Positions 33,195 to 40,017 of a DNA stretch of 42,575 bases are shown one piece after another. How positions within the stretch are numbered: position 1 is the first letter of the stretch; every line of letters starts with the position of its first letter. This DNA is from a virus: IMG/VR virus record IMGVR_UViG_3300040801_000735, positions 1 through 42,575 of that record. One strand, written 5' to 3'. The notes beneath the pieces were generated by a model, which ran no database searches, was not told the origin of the DNA, and saw nothing but the letters and a program-made list of their open reading frames with translations. A program made the position numbers and the translations under genes.

Positions 33195-33439
33195 TAGTCT
33201 CTACCCCATCTTTCCTCGAAGAACGCATCTGCTTCTGCTACGTCAATCACACGTCGACCACAGATACAAGTCTCGTCCTTGAGCTTGCCATTCCGGATGT
33301 AGTAGTACACCAGCTGAGGGGAGAGCTTAGGGTACAACTTTCGCCTCAGCTGGACGTACTCTCGAGGTGACAATTTCTCAGCATCCGATAGCTCGTCTTG
33401 CTTGACCCGCTCTAGGAACTGGTCGAAGTTTTCTGCCAT
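33194..33439 (-). CDS. HTH protein, paralog 1 of the PQxxYxY family
   Basis: An 81-residue protein with an HTH core KLSPQLVYYYIRNGKL followed by ICGRRVIDVAEADAFFEERW. The same core occurs in the genes at 35625, 38488 and 42293. AGGAG precedes the ATG. The fold resembles AlpA/excisionase proteins, so DNA binding and regulation are likely. Confidence 0.75.
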   Translation of the reverse strand: MAENFDQFLERVKQDELSDAEKLSPREYVQLRRKLYPKLSPQLVYYYIRNGKLKDETCICGRRVIDVAEADAFFEERWGRD

Positions 33440-33469
33440 GAGGTCTCCTGACCTGAGAGGGCTGTTGGA

Positions 33470-33922
33470 TTAGTTCTCGTACACAATCTGGTGGTCACCA
33501 GGGATGCTGATCTCCAGGATGGTACCAGCTACGACGTGGTAGTGATAGAGCAGGTGGTCCAAGCTCGGCCAACCCTTTGCAGGACAGGTAGCTCCAGTAG
33601 TAAACCACCTGTCGATCTTCTCGACGTAGATGGCGGCGTAGGTGTAGGTCTTGTTGTTCCCACCAACACCATCAAACCTAACAGCGAACTGGATGACGCT
33701 ACCTTCAAACACGATAGCCTCTCGGCCACCCTGAATAGCGTCGTCCAACGCTTCGGTGATCTCTGTCATACGCGCGAGTGCACGAACCAGCTTAGCGTAC
33801 TCATCGTACTGAAACTTATCTCTGGTCTGTGAAGACGCATTGATAGTAACTACGCCTGTCTGAATAGGTCCGAACGGTGAGCGCTGCCTCATGCTCTCCC
33901 AGTAATCGAATTCGTAGCCCAT
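33470..33922 (-). CDS. Hypothetical protein
   Basis: A 150-residue protein from the ATG at 33922 (AGGAG 8 bases upstream; an ATG 6 bases earlier is also possible). Helical N-terminal half (YDEYAKLVRALARMTEITEA) and a beta-rich second half (TYTYAAIYVEKIDRWFTTGA). No family recognised. Confidence 0.65.
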   Translation of the reverse strand: MGYEFDYWESMRQRSPFGPIQTGVVTINASSQTRDKFQYDEYAKLVRALARMTEITEALDDAIQGGREAIVFEGSVIQFAVRFDGVGGNNKTYTYAAIYVEKIDRWFTTGATCPAKGWPSLDHLLYHYHVVAGTILEISIPGDHQIVYEN

Positions 33923-33924
33923 GA

Positions 33925-34218
33925 TCATTTCTCCTTCTTGATAGTCACGTGGCTGAAGTCTGAACGAAATTCACCCTTAAGTGTAACTTGACCTCCTCTG
34001 GCCAAAGCCTTCAGGTAGTTATCGACACGAACTTTCCTCGTGTCTCGGCCTCCAGGACCACTTGCAAGGTAGCTCTTCAGCTTCCGAAGCTTCTCTCTGG
34101 TCGTAAGACCCTTAAGAGAGATCCGAAACTCTTGCCACCCTTGATCGTCGACCGCCGAAGCAATCTGGCGCGACCTCTCCGTCTTGCCCTGTTTGGGATT
34201 GCGGATGGTGTTCGGCAC
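33925..34218 (-). CDS. Small basic hypothetical protein
   Basis: A 97-residue protein from GTG at 34218 with AAGGAGG 5 bases upstream. It is Lys/Arg-rich (NPKQGKTERSRQIAS, RDTRKVRVDNYLKAL) and may bind nucleic acid. Promoter P2 and repeat element C lie upstream, so it is the first gene of a leftward unit. Confidence 0.65.
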   Translation of the reverse strand: MPNTIRNPKQGKTERSRQIASAVDDQGWQEFRISLKGLTTREKLRKLKSYLASGPGGRDTRKVRVDNYLKALARGGQVTLKGEFRSDFSHVTIKKEK

Positions 34219-34249
34219 TCCTACCTCCTTAGATAATCGCTCTACTATA

Positions 34250-34278
34250 ATTATATAGCAGACATAAGGCACAATCAA
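34250..34278 (-). promoter_or_regulatory. Promoter P2 (TTGATT-17-TATAAT)
   Basis: Minus-strand -35 TTGATT (34273-34278) and -10 TATAAT (34250-34255), 17 bases apart, 30 bases upstream of the GTG at 34218. The -10 lies in a palindromic AT-rich run. It adjoins the CTGTGGT box of element C. Confidence 0.75.
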
Positions 34279-34286
34279 CTGACCCT

Positions 34287-34424
34287 CTGTGGTTCCTCGA
34301 GAATACGATGGGAAAGTCTAAACCCACGTCTAACCCGATTAGACTCTTGTTAGACTGCATTCGTCATACTCTCCAATATAACTCCGTTAGGGGAAAGTCT
34401 AACAAGAATCTAATCGCTTCAGAC
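34287..34424. promoter_or_regulatory. Repeat element copy C with candidate internal promoter
   Basis: Contains CTGTGGT (34287), GTCTAA at 34316 and 34328, TTAGAC at 34339 and 34350, a 41-base spacer, GTCTAA at 34397 and degenerate half-sites to 34424. TTAGACTCTTGTTAGAC and GTCTAACAAGAATCTAA are inverted with one mismatch. On the minus strand TTAGAC is followed 16 bases later by TATATT, as in copy B on the plus strand. The minus-strand direction leads into P2 and the gene at 33925. Confidence 0.8.
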
Positions 34425-34425
34425 A

Positions 34426-34566
34426 TTACCTCAATGGGATGTGCGGGAGAGCCTTCGCGATCTCCACACACGAGGCAATAGTCTCAGTACCCGACCTCGG
34501 ATTGCCGATAATATCTACCAGCACCTTGGACAGCTTGATACGCGCCTCTAGGTTGTCACCCTGCAT
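34426..34566 (-). CDS. 46-residue hypothetical protein
   Basis: Reads MQGDNLEARIKLSKVLVDII, then GNPRSGTETIASCVEIAKAL and ends PHIPLR; helical. It overlaps the upstream gene stop by 11 bases, with GGAGGTGA 8-12 bases before the ATG. It ends right at element C. Confidence 0.5.
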   Translation of the reverse strand: MQGDNLEARIKLSKVLVDIIGNPRSGTETIASCVEIAKALPHIPLR

Positions 34567-34882
34567 TGGGATTTCTCACCTCCACCCCTCCTTGTTGCTG
34601 CGCCCGCCGGTCCTCCCGAACGGCCTCCGCTATCTGCTCCGCCTGCGCGGCCAGTATTGGATTCTCCGGGAACTTCTTCGGCTCGGACTTGGAATACTCC
34701 TTGCTTGGGATGCTGCCATCGCGATTGACCTGCACCAGCCAAGAGGTGTTATACCATCGGCACAGATCGTTGCGGCAGTATATTACATGTACAACAGCAC
34801 CATTAGCTGCCGGAACTCTAGAAGTATCCTCTCCGGGTAGTTTACAGCGAGGACATCTCTTGGCCTCTTCTAGCGTTGTCAT
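34556..34882 (-). CDS. Zinc-ribbon protein
   Basis: A 108-residue protein with CPRC (Cys10, Cys13) and Cys36/Cys41 in VIYCRNDLCRWYN, a treble-clef or ribbon-like set, and a charged helical C-terminus. AGGAGG precedes the ATG. Function unknown. Confidence 0.7.
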   Translation of the reverse strand: MTTLEEAKRCPRCKLPGEDTSRVPAANGAVVHVIYCRNDLCRWYNTSWLVQVNRDGSIPSKEYSKSEPKKFPENPILAAQAEQIAEAVREDRRAQQQGGVEVRNPNAG

Positions 34883-34883
34883 A

Positions 34884-35321
34884 TCAGCCTCCTAGCGGGA
34901 TATCTAGAGCCTTTTCCAGCCTGTTAACACGCTTCTGTAGATCGGCCACCATAGCCGTAAGCTGCTCAGTAGCACTTACCTGACTAGCATACAGGCGTGC
35001 CGACTTCCTGTCCAGCTTAGCCCACAGTTCTGGAGTGGGCGGCTTAATGATCTCCCACTCAGACTCTGCAGTACCACCACCACGCTTGATTTGCCTGATG
35101 CAACCCATGCGCTTAAGTGCACGCACGACACCTGTGTAGTAGGGCGTCGAGAGATGCAACTGGCTAGCAATCAGCTTCGTGAGGTGACCCGTCCACAACA
35201 TGGCGGGCTCACCATCATCGAACTGTACCTCTGTAGCCTCGGCCTCCATTAGCTCGTAGGCCTTAACCGCGTGTAGGTACAGCGCTGGGGTAGGAGGTGT
35301 TTCAGACGACTCGTTCGACAT
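34884..35321 (-). CDS. Winged-helix protein with coiled-coil tail
   Basis: A 145-residue protein. Residues about 45-95 form a winged helix (LTKLIASQLHLSTPYYTGVV, RALKRMGCIRQIKRGGG), and 115-140 a coiled coil (LTAMVADLQKRVNRLEKAL) for dimerisation. Probably a transcription regulator. Confidence 0.7.
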   Translation of the reverse strand: MSNESSETPPTPALYLHAVKAYELMEAEATEVQFDDGEPAMLWTGHLTKLIASQLHLSTPYYTGVVRALKRMGCIRQIKRGGGTAESEWEIIKPPTPELWAKLDRKSARLYASQVSATEQLTAMVADLQKRVNRLEKALDIPLGG

Positions 35322-35514
35322 GAAGTTTACGCCTCACTCCCTCTAACACTTGCAGATCCGTCTCATACCCAGCCATAAGCGTCAGAAGCTGCTCGGCCGA
35401 GTTGATAGTAGGATCGGTCATTGTAGGCTCGCGGGACTCCTGCAGGCCTGCTTCGTGAATCTCTAGCACTTCCAGGAGGAAATCTATCTCCTCGGCAGTA
35501 AACATAATGGCCAT
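35302..35514 (-). CDS. Small helical protein, unknown
   Basis: A 70-residue acidic, helical protein (FTAEEIDFLLEVLEIHEAGL). GGAG 5 bases before the ATG. Overlaps the winged-helix gene by 20 bases. No family recognised. Confidence 0.6.
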   Translation of the reverse strand: MAIMFTAEEIDFLLEVLEIHEAGLQESREPTMTDPTINSAEQLLTLMAGYETDLQVLEGVRRKLHVERVV

Positions 35515-35566
35515 TTGGACTCCGCTTCTTTAGGTCATACAAGGTAACACATGACGTGGAAGCGAA

Positions 35567-35611
35567 CGCCCGAGACTAGGAGCTAAGGGGGGGTCGCTCT
35601 AGTCTCGGGCG
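35567..35611 (-). terminator. Terminator hairpin after HTH paralog 2
   Basis: Perfect 13-bp inverted repeat (CGCCCGAGACTAG and its complement) with a 19-base loop, 13 bases beyond the stop of the minus-strand HTH gene. No clear U-tract. Confidence 0.75.
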
Positions 35612-35624
35612 CCCGCAGTCTGTG

Positions 35625-36110
35625 TTACTCGACCTCTTCGACGGCACCCTCAGCCACGCCGGCCTCAGCCTCAACGGCCTCAGCCTTCTCCGCAGCCTTG
35701 CGGGCCTTCTTCTCGGCCTTCTCAGCTGCGTTAGCCTTCCGCGCCTGGACTCGCTCGTTCTTACGCGTCCACCAGTCGAGACCCTCCTCGAGGTTCAGCG
35801 CCGAGCGGGTCTTGCCAAGGCTGTCCTCGACCTCCTGCAGCGGGAAGGGGTCGTCCTTGGGGGCGTTGCGGATGTAGCTGTACACCATCTGCGGGCGAAC
35901 CTCAACAACCTCGCCAGCACGGTTCGTGTGCATGCCACGCTCCGTCAACACCTTGGCGAGCCCGATCGGGGTAACGAAACCCTCGGGCAGCTCGCCACGG
36001 GCAGGCTCCTTCTTCTTCTTCGGCTCAGCGCCCTCCTCAGGGGTGCTGTAGTCGACCTCTTCGACCTCAACGGCCTCGACGTCGACATCCGGCTCGCGAG
36101 TGCGTGCCAT
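35625..36110 (-). CDS. HTH protein, paralog 2, with Lys/Ala/Glu tail
   Basis: A 161-residue protein. The core is TPIGLAKVLTERGMHT then VRPQMVYSYIRNAPK, the PQxxYxY motif of this family. It is flanked by an acidic N-terminus and a long Lys/Ala/Glu helix (AEKAEKKARKAAEKAEAVEA). The layout suggests an abundant nucleoid-type or regulatory DNA-binding protein. It forms a single-gene unit with promoter P5 and its own terminator. Confidence 0.8.
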   Translation of the reverse strand: MARTREPDVDVEAVEVEEVDYSTPEEGAEPKKKKEPARGELPEGFVTPIGLAKVLTERGMHTNRAGEVVEVRPQMVYSYIRNAPKDDPFPLQEVEDSLGKTRSALNLEEGLDWWTRKNERVQARKANAAEKAEKKARKAAEKAEAVEAEAGVAEGAVEEVE

Positions 36111-36178
36111 AGTTTGACCTCCTCCGGTCTACGTGCCAGGACTCCCTAATGAGCCCCAGCTCTCTGCTCTTGAATCTA

Positions 36179-36207
36179 AGTATAGTTGATCCAAGAGGAC
36201 AAAGCAA
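36179..36207 (-). promoter_or_regulatory. Promoter P5 (TTGCTT-17-TATACT)
   Basis: Minus-strand -35 TTGCTT (36202-36207) and -10 TATACT (36179-36184), 17 bases apart, 70 bases upstream of the HTH gene at 36110. The -35 is inside one arm of a 10-bp inverted repeat (AAGCAAGCGG at 36202-36211; complement at 36260-36269), a likely operator. Confidence 0.7.
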
Positions 36208-36269
36208 GCGGAATCTAGGAGAGATTTCGATCACTAGTCTCTTCCCCTCTTAGGAAACCCCGCTTGCTT
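36202..36269. repeat. Inverted repeat overlapping promoter P5
   Basis: Perfect 10-bp arms AAGCAAGCGG and CCGCTTGCTT separated by 48 bases. One arm contains the -35 of P5. It could be a pair of repressor sites or a terminator for the gene ending at 36292. Confidence 0.6.
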
Positions 36270-36291
36270 AGCCACCTGTGTCAACTACCTC

Positions 36292-36600
36292 TCAGTACGG
36301 GTAGTCATCAGGTTCCGACTCCATGTACCACGGCTTCGGCTGATCGGTCGGTAGAACTTGGTCTCGATGCTTCCACGCCGTCACTTGCTTGGCACGCCTC
36401 GTCATAAGCATCCCTAGAGGGACACCCGAGAACAGCATCAAGCCAATGCCTGGCAGGATCCCCCAGATGGTGAACAGTAGAGCAAAACCACCCACCAAGA
36501 AGGGAACACCAAGAAGCACCGCTCCAGTAGCCAGAGCCATGAAGCCCGCAATGTTCATGGGCTTCTTGGGCTGCTCGCGTCGGATCGGTTGGTTCGTCAT
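36292..36600 (-). CDS. Two-segment membrane protein
   Basis: A 102-residue protein from the ATG at 36600, overlapping the previous stop. Hydrophobic segments near residues 18-45 (GFMALATGAVLLGVPFLVGG) and 47-65, then a basic region and an acidic Pro/Tyr end. Unknown role. Confidence 0.65.
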   Translation of the reverse strand: MTNQPIRREQPKKPMNIAGFMALATGAVLLGVPFLVGGFALLFTIWGILPGIGLMLFSGVPLGMLMTRRAKQVTAWKHRDQVLPTDQPKPWYMESEPDDYPY

Positions 36601-36884
36601 GACAGACCCCCAGCCACCGACAGAAGGAAGGTGCACGTCAACGCGTACAGCAACAGCTGCCCGGTCTCGGTAGCAGCGATACCGACGAAAGCCTCCATAC
36701 CAGGGTTCAGGAAGCCATCCCGCTCCAGAGCCATCGACACGTACTCGAGGAGGAAGTCCTCGAAGGCCTCTCCAGGCACATCCAGGTGTCCCTCGTGCGG
36801 CACTGCCTTCGGCAGCAACTCCAACACTGCCATCTCCTTGAAGTCATCCGGCAGCATTCCAGCCATCTCACTCAAGATCGTCAT
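36597..36884 (-). CDS. Hypothetical protein with C-terminal hydrophobic segment
   Basis: A 95-residue protein; ATG at 36884 overlaps the previous stop. Helical acidic body and a hydrophobic end (GQLLLYALTCTFLLSVAGG) that may insert in the membrane. Confidence 0.6.
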   Translation of the reverse strand: MTILSEMAGMLPDDFKEMAVLELLPKAVPHEGHLDVPGEAFEDFLLEYVSMALERDGFLNPGMEAFVGIAATETGQLLLYALTCTFLLSVAGGLS

Positions 36885-37225
36885 GTGTACCACTGCCTCA
36901 CATCCAGCTTGAACTGACCACGACTTGTCAACACGAAGGTGACACGGTATTCAGTGTCTCCCCACTTCTTGGCGGCATACACCTTGTCGCCAAACCGATC
37001 GCTCTCGACCTTCCAGTCCAGCTCCTGCGGGTCGTCGGTCAACATGTTCTTGATCTTGACCCACATCGGCTTCATGTTCCCGCCCTCAGCAGCGGTGTCA
37101 GCGATCTCGTCGCCTCCACATGCCTTGTAGGCGTACTCGATGGCCTCAAGAGCGAACTTGAAGAACTCCAACGACGCCTCTGTTGCGTCGCCGAAGAAGC
37201 CCTTACCAGGCTTGAACTCAGCCAT
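36881..37225 (-). CDS. Hypothetical protein
   Basis: A 114-residue protein; ATG in TAATG at the upstream stop. Helical N-terminal half (ASLEFFKFALEAIEYAYKAC) and a beta-rich end (DTEYRVTFVLTSRGQFKLDV). No family recognised. Confidence 0.65.
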   Translation of the reverse strand: MAEFKPGKGFFGDATEASLEFFKFALEAIEYAYKACGGDEIADTAAEGGNMKPMWVKIKNMLTDDPQELDWKVESDRFGDKVYAAKKWGDTEYRVTFVLTSRGQFKLDVRQWYT

Positions 37226-37521
37226 TAGTAGTCCTCTCCTGACATGATCATGTCAATCTCGTAGGGGTCGAGCCCCTTGTCTTCCAGGTTCTGCAGCACG
37301 TCGTGCCAGTAGGCAGAGGTGAACTCCGCCCTGTCACCGCACTCGCCTGCCTTGTGACCGCAGCAGGGGTAGTCTTCACAGTACCCCGACGAGGTCACAA
37401 ACTCAGACTGGCAGACGTGATCTTTAACGTCTGCCAGCCGCATGGTGGCACCGCATTCCTCACACTGGGTGACGAGGATGCCACGCTCGTCCGTGTAGGT
37501 CCTACCGCTGAAGTCCATCAT
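37225..37521 (-). CDS. Zinc-binding protein with YPCCGH motif
   Basis: A 98-residue protein with CEEC (Cys20, Cys23) plus His35/Cys37 as one zinc site and GYCEDYPCCGHKAGECGD as a second Cys/His cluster. The latter motif recurs in small proteins of actinobacteria and their phages. Function unknown. Confidence 0.7.
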   Translation of the reverse strand: MMDFSGRTYTDERGILVTQCEECGATMRLADVKDHVCQSEFVTSSGYCEDYPCCGHKAGECGDRAEFTSAYWHDVLQNLEDKGLDPYEIDMIMSGEDY

Positions 37522-37804
37522 CCACCGTCTTCAGCACTTCGGCGGTGAGGACATCTAGAGCCGTCGCCGCGTCGTCAGACACAGAAAGCCCCAGGTCAAC
37601 AATACCCTGCAGCGCTTCCGTTGCCAACGCGATCAAGTAGTCACCTCGCCGCGTGATGATAGAGTGCATACGCGCTCCGTCGAGGTCGAGCGAGACGAAA
37701 TCTGCCGTCTCCGACGTAACAACGGACGCCTTCGGCATGCACTCCTTCTTGTCGTCTGGGACCAGACGGTCAACGTGCAGTATCACCGAAACCGTTGCAG
37801 CCAT
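37502..37804 (-). CDS. Hypothetical protein
   Basis: A 100-residue protein from the second ATG at 37804 (GGGAGG upstream). Beta-rich start (ATVSVILHVDRLVP) and a helical end (EALQGIVDLGLSVSDDAATA). No family recognised. Confidence 0.6.
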   Translation of the reverse strand: MAATVSVILHVDRLVPDDKKECMPKASVVTSETADFVSLDLDGARMHSIITRRGDYLIALATEALQGIVDLGLSVSDDAATALDVLTAEVLKTVDDGLQR

Positions 37805-38031
37805 CATTCCTCCCTTCCGAATGCTTCGTTCTGGCACTTCTGGCACAAGCCACTGATCTCGTACTCCTTGAGGCTCGCCTCGTCGTCAAACTCGGTAGCC
37901 CCGTTACCACAACCGATCGGGGGCCGCATGCAGAGGCCCATAGCAATGGCCTCCCTACGACCCGCGAAGATGTGGTCAACTGGCCGCATCGGCGGGAGCT
38001 CTCCTGTTGGCCTTCGAATGATCTTGGCCAT
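37804..38031 (-). CDS. Zinc-ribbon protein
   Basis: A 75-residue protein from the ATG at 38031 (AGGAGGAG upstream). Four Cys in GLCMRPPIGCGN and ISGLCQKCQN form a zinc ribbon with an EYEISGLCQ end common in actinophage zinc ribbons. Confidence 0.7.
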   Translation of the reverse strand: MAKIIRRPTGELPPMRPVDHIFAGRREAIAMGLCMRPPIGCGNGATEFDDEASLKEYEISGLCQKCQNEAFGREE

Positions 38032-38222
38032 CACTCCTCCTCGCCTGCGAACTCTGCCAAGGTTGCACCACGAGCACACGCCGGGCAGTCAGCCACACAC
38101 TGCGCCAAGGCGTACACCTTGTAGCGCAGGTCCGGCGCACGATCCGACTGGTACTCAGGTGCGACCATTACGTGGCCGTTGAAGGCCGCGTAAGGCTCGC
38201 TAGTACCAACCTGCATCGCCAT
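38031..38222 (-). CDS. Small Cys-rich protein
   Basis: A 63-residue protein with Cys in AQCVADCPACARG. GGAAGGGG lies upstream of the ATG. It is the first gene of a leftward group after the hairpin-rich gap. Function unknown. Confidence 0.6.
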   Translation of the reverse strand: MAMQVGTSEPYAAFNGHVMVAPEYQSDRAPDLRYKVYALAQCVADCPACARGATLAEFAGEEE

Positions 38223-38231
38223 AGGAACCCC

Positions 38232-38425
38232 TTCCTGTTCCTTTCGACGAACGTCCTAATACGTTCGTGCGACAGGAACCACTTCAAGCCTCTTGCAAGG
38301 TAAGGGTCAAACCAGCTTGAAGTGGAACCAACCTCACAAACTGAGGTTACCATGGGCGCCATTACAGCGCCGGACGCATCGGACTCACCTCCTCTGTTGC
38401 AACATCAGCCCTATCTGCGTAGGGC
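38232..38425. repeat. Hairpin-dense noncoding region
   Basis: At least five inverted repeats: TTCCTGT/ACAGGAA (38232-38278) around ACGAACG/CGTTCGT; CCACTTCAAGC and its complement (38279-38325); AACCTCA/TGAGGTT (38330-38348); GGCGC/GCGCC (38355-38371); GCCCTA/TAGGGC (38408-38425). No ORF with a ribosome site was seen. It must contain the promoter for the group starting at 38222, and may encode a structured RNA. Confidence 0.65.
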
Positions 38426-38429
38426 AGGA

Positions 38430-38472
38430 GGTGGCTCGAAGGTCAAAAGGAAGAAAACCCCTTCGAGCCACC
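38430..38472 (-). terminator. Terminator hairpin after HTH paralog 3
   Basis: Perfect 13-bp stem (GGTGGCTCGAAGG and its complement) with a 17-base loop, 15 bases beyond the stop of the HTH gene at 38488. Confidence 0.75.
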
Positions 38473-38487
38473 CCCAGCCTCACGAGA

Positions 38488-38868
38488 TCAGGCTTCGATC
38501 TCGGCCTCGACCGGCTCCTGGCTCTCGCCCTCGCCGGCCAGCTCGGCCTCGATCTTCGCCTGCCTCTTCGCCTCACGCTCCACCTTGCGGCTGAGGTAGC
38601 CCTCCGCGAAGGCGTTCGCGACCGCGAGGTCGATGACCTTCTTCTGCGTGCTGTTCGTGCCAACGGGCTGCTCGTGGCCCTCGAGGACCGGGAGCTTGCC
38701 CTTGCTGATGTACTGGTACAGCATCTGCGGCCGCACCCCCATCAGTTCCGCGAGCACGATGGGGTTCACGATCCCCTGCGCCGACTGCTCCTCGAAGCGG
38801 TCACGCGTCTTCACGCTCACCGTGGCAGCGAGCTGCTCAAGGACGCTCTTGCTGGTCTTGGTCGTCAT
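38488..38868 (-). CDS. HTH protein, paralog 3
   Basis: A 126-residue protein from the ATG at 38868 with AAGGAGAG upstream. Core: VNPIVLAELMGVRPQMLYQY followed by ISKGKLPVLEGHE. The C-terminal part is a charged helix (YLSRKVEREAKRQAKIEAEL) with an acidic end. Single-gene unit with promoter P3 and its own terminator. Probably an abundant DNA-binding regulator. Confidence 0.8.
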   Translation of the reverse strand: MTTKTSKSVLEQLAATVSVKTRDRFEEQSAQGIVNPIVLAELMGVRPQMLYQYISKGKLPVLEGHEQPVGTNSTQKKVIDLAVANAFAEGYLSRKVEREAKRQAKIEAELAGEGESQEPVEAEIEA

Positions 38869-38950
38869 GTCTCTCTCCTTGTCTGCTGACGACCTTCCCG
38901 AGGACACCTTTATGCCCTCGTCGCGAGCTCTTTCTCTCGCTCTTGATTTT

Positions 38951-39008
38951 ATTTTAACAGAACCTCTAGGGCACCTTCAAGGACCAACTAGCGGTGCTTT
39001 TTAGGTGC
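38951..39008 (-). promoter_or_regulatory. Promoter P3 with paired GCACC boxes
   Basis: Minus strand: -35 TTGAAG (38975-38980), 18-base spacer containing GAGGT, -10 TAAAAT (38951-38956). GCACCTAAAAAGCACC lies 28 bases upstream of the -35 counted from its first base. Same architecture as P4. It serves HTH paralog 3. Confidence 0.75.
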
Positions 39009-39017
39009 TTTTTGCGG

Positions 39018-39311
39018 TCACCATCCCTCATCGCTGGCCGTCGGGTACTCCCTGTCGGCCTTCCTCATCGCCTTCTCCGCCTTGTTCATAGCGGCCGTCG
39101 GCGTGGAGGCCTCCCCGTAGCTGTAGAGCTCCGGAAACTCGCACCGCCTGCCACTTGGCTTCACCGCGTACCACCACAACATTTGCGGGCCACGCCGCTT
39201 CCTGCCATCGTCTGCCAAAGGTTCCTCCAGCCGGCCTACGTCGCCGTAGATACCGCTGAGTTCGGCACTCCACGCAAACTCGTCGTACTCGTACCAATCG
39301 ATGGTCTTCAC
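39018..39311 (-). CDS. Hypothetical protein
   Basis: A 97-residue protein from GTG at 39311 (GGAGG upstream), overlapping the previous stop. Starts KTIDWYEYDEFAWSAELSGI; contains RRGPQMLWWYAV and a helical basic part (AMNKAEKAMRKADREY). No family recognised. Confidence 0.65.
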   Translation of the reverse strand: MKTIDWYEYDEFAWSAELSGIYGDVGRLEEPLADDGRKRRGPQMLWWYAVKPSGRRCEFPELYSYGEASTPTAAMNKAEKAMRKADREYPTASDEGW

Positions 39312-39517
39312 AGAACCTCCACCTCCCAATCGTGAGTGCAGTCCTCCAGCACCCACATGTCCAGACCGCTGTCGTAGGACATCATCTTGGGGCAGGCGAA
39401 CTTGCTGAGGTCAACCTCCCAGCGACCCGGAATCTCCGTCGGAACCAGAAACTCTGCAGTGTCGCTGTCCGGCTGCAGCGGAACATCGTGGAACCTGCAC
39501 CTGATCTTGAGAGTCAT
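39308..39517 (-). CDS. Small hypothetical protein
   Basis: A 69-residue protein from the ATG at 39517 with GGAAGGAG upstream. Beta-rich with Cys and Trp (CRFHDVPLQ, FACPKMMSYDSGLDMW). May bind a metal. Function unknown. Confidence 0.6.
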   Translation of the reverse strand: MTLKIRCRFHDVPLQPDSDTAEFLVPTEIPGRWEVDLSKFACPKMMSYDSGLDMWVLEDCTHDWEVEVL

Positions 39518-39638
39518 TTCAGACTCCTTCCTTTCTGTACTGGGCCTTTCCCTTGTGGAAACCGCCTCAGGTAACCCCCAATACCACAGGGCTTGTGTCT
39601 TGCTGCCGGCCGCGGTATTGAGGGCGATCCGATTCGGT

Positions 39639-39797
39639 TTACTGCAGGAGCGCCTCGGCCTCTTCGATGAGGGCCTTGCCCGCCCTGATCCAAAACCCTT
39701 CAAGCGTACCTGCAAGCCGACCTTGCGGTGACTTGAGGTAGTGCTCAGCCTCCTTCACGGGGTTGTACTGCCTGCCGAAAGTGATCTCGATCCTCAT
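39639..39797 (-). CDS. 52-residue hypothetical protein
   Basis: Starts MRIEITFGRQYNPVKEAEHY after a strong GGAGGTGAAACC; ends LIEEAEALLQ. Strand then two helices. Function unknown. About 120 bases downstream to the next gene have only weak inverted repeats. Confidence 0.6.
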   Translation of the reverse strand: MRIEITFGRQYNPVKEAEHYLKSPQGRLAGTLEGFWIRAGKALIEEAEALLQ

Positions 39798-39801
39798 GGT
39801 T

Positions 39802-40017
39802 TCACCTCCCGATCTGGTCGTAGGCCTCCCAGCAAAGGTCCCGCTGGGCCGTCAGCCTCTCCACTCTCTGTTCCAGCACACGCACTTGTGCGGCGTGTCC
39901 AGCTTGCTCCACACGCAGGTCTGCACCTGCTGCGAAGTAGCCACCGCCATAAGCTACTATGACGGCAAATCCAGCCATCGCGGCACACAGCTTGACATCC
40001 GGTCCCGTCGTCTTCAC
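39802..40017 (-). CDS. Small membrane protein with coiled coil
   Basis: A 71-residue protein from GTG at 40017 (GGAGG upstream), overlapping the previous stop. A hydrophobic segment (LCAAMAGFAVIVAYGGGYFA) is followed by a coiled coil (AAQVRVLEQRVERLTAQRDL). Topology is spanin-like, but it lies far from lysis genes. Confidence 0.6.
   Translation of the reverse strand: MKTTGPDVKLCAAMAGFAVIVAYGGGYFAAGADLRVEQAGHAAQVRVLEQRVERLTAQRDLCWEAYDQIGR

Noticed and set aside
34439-34840. Plus-strand ORF near 34.5 kb
   Set aside because: Antisense to the zinc-ribbon gene and the 46-residue gene, which have ribosome sites and Cys motifs.
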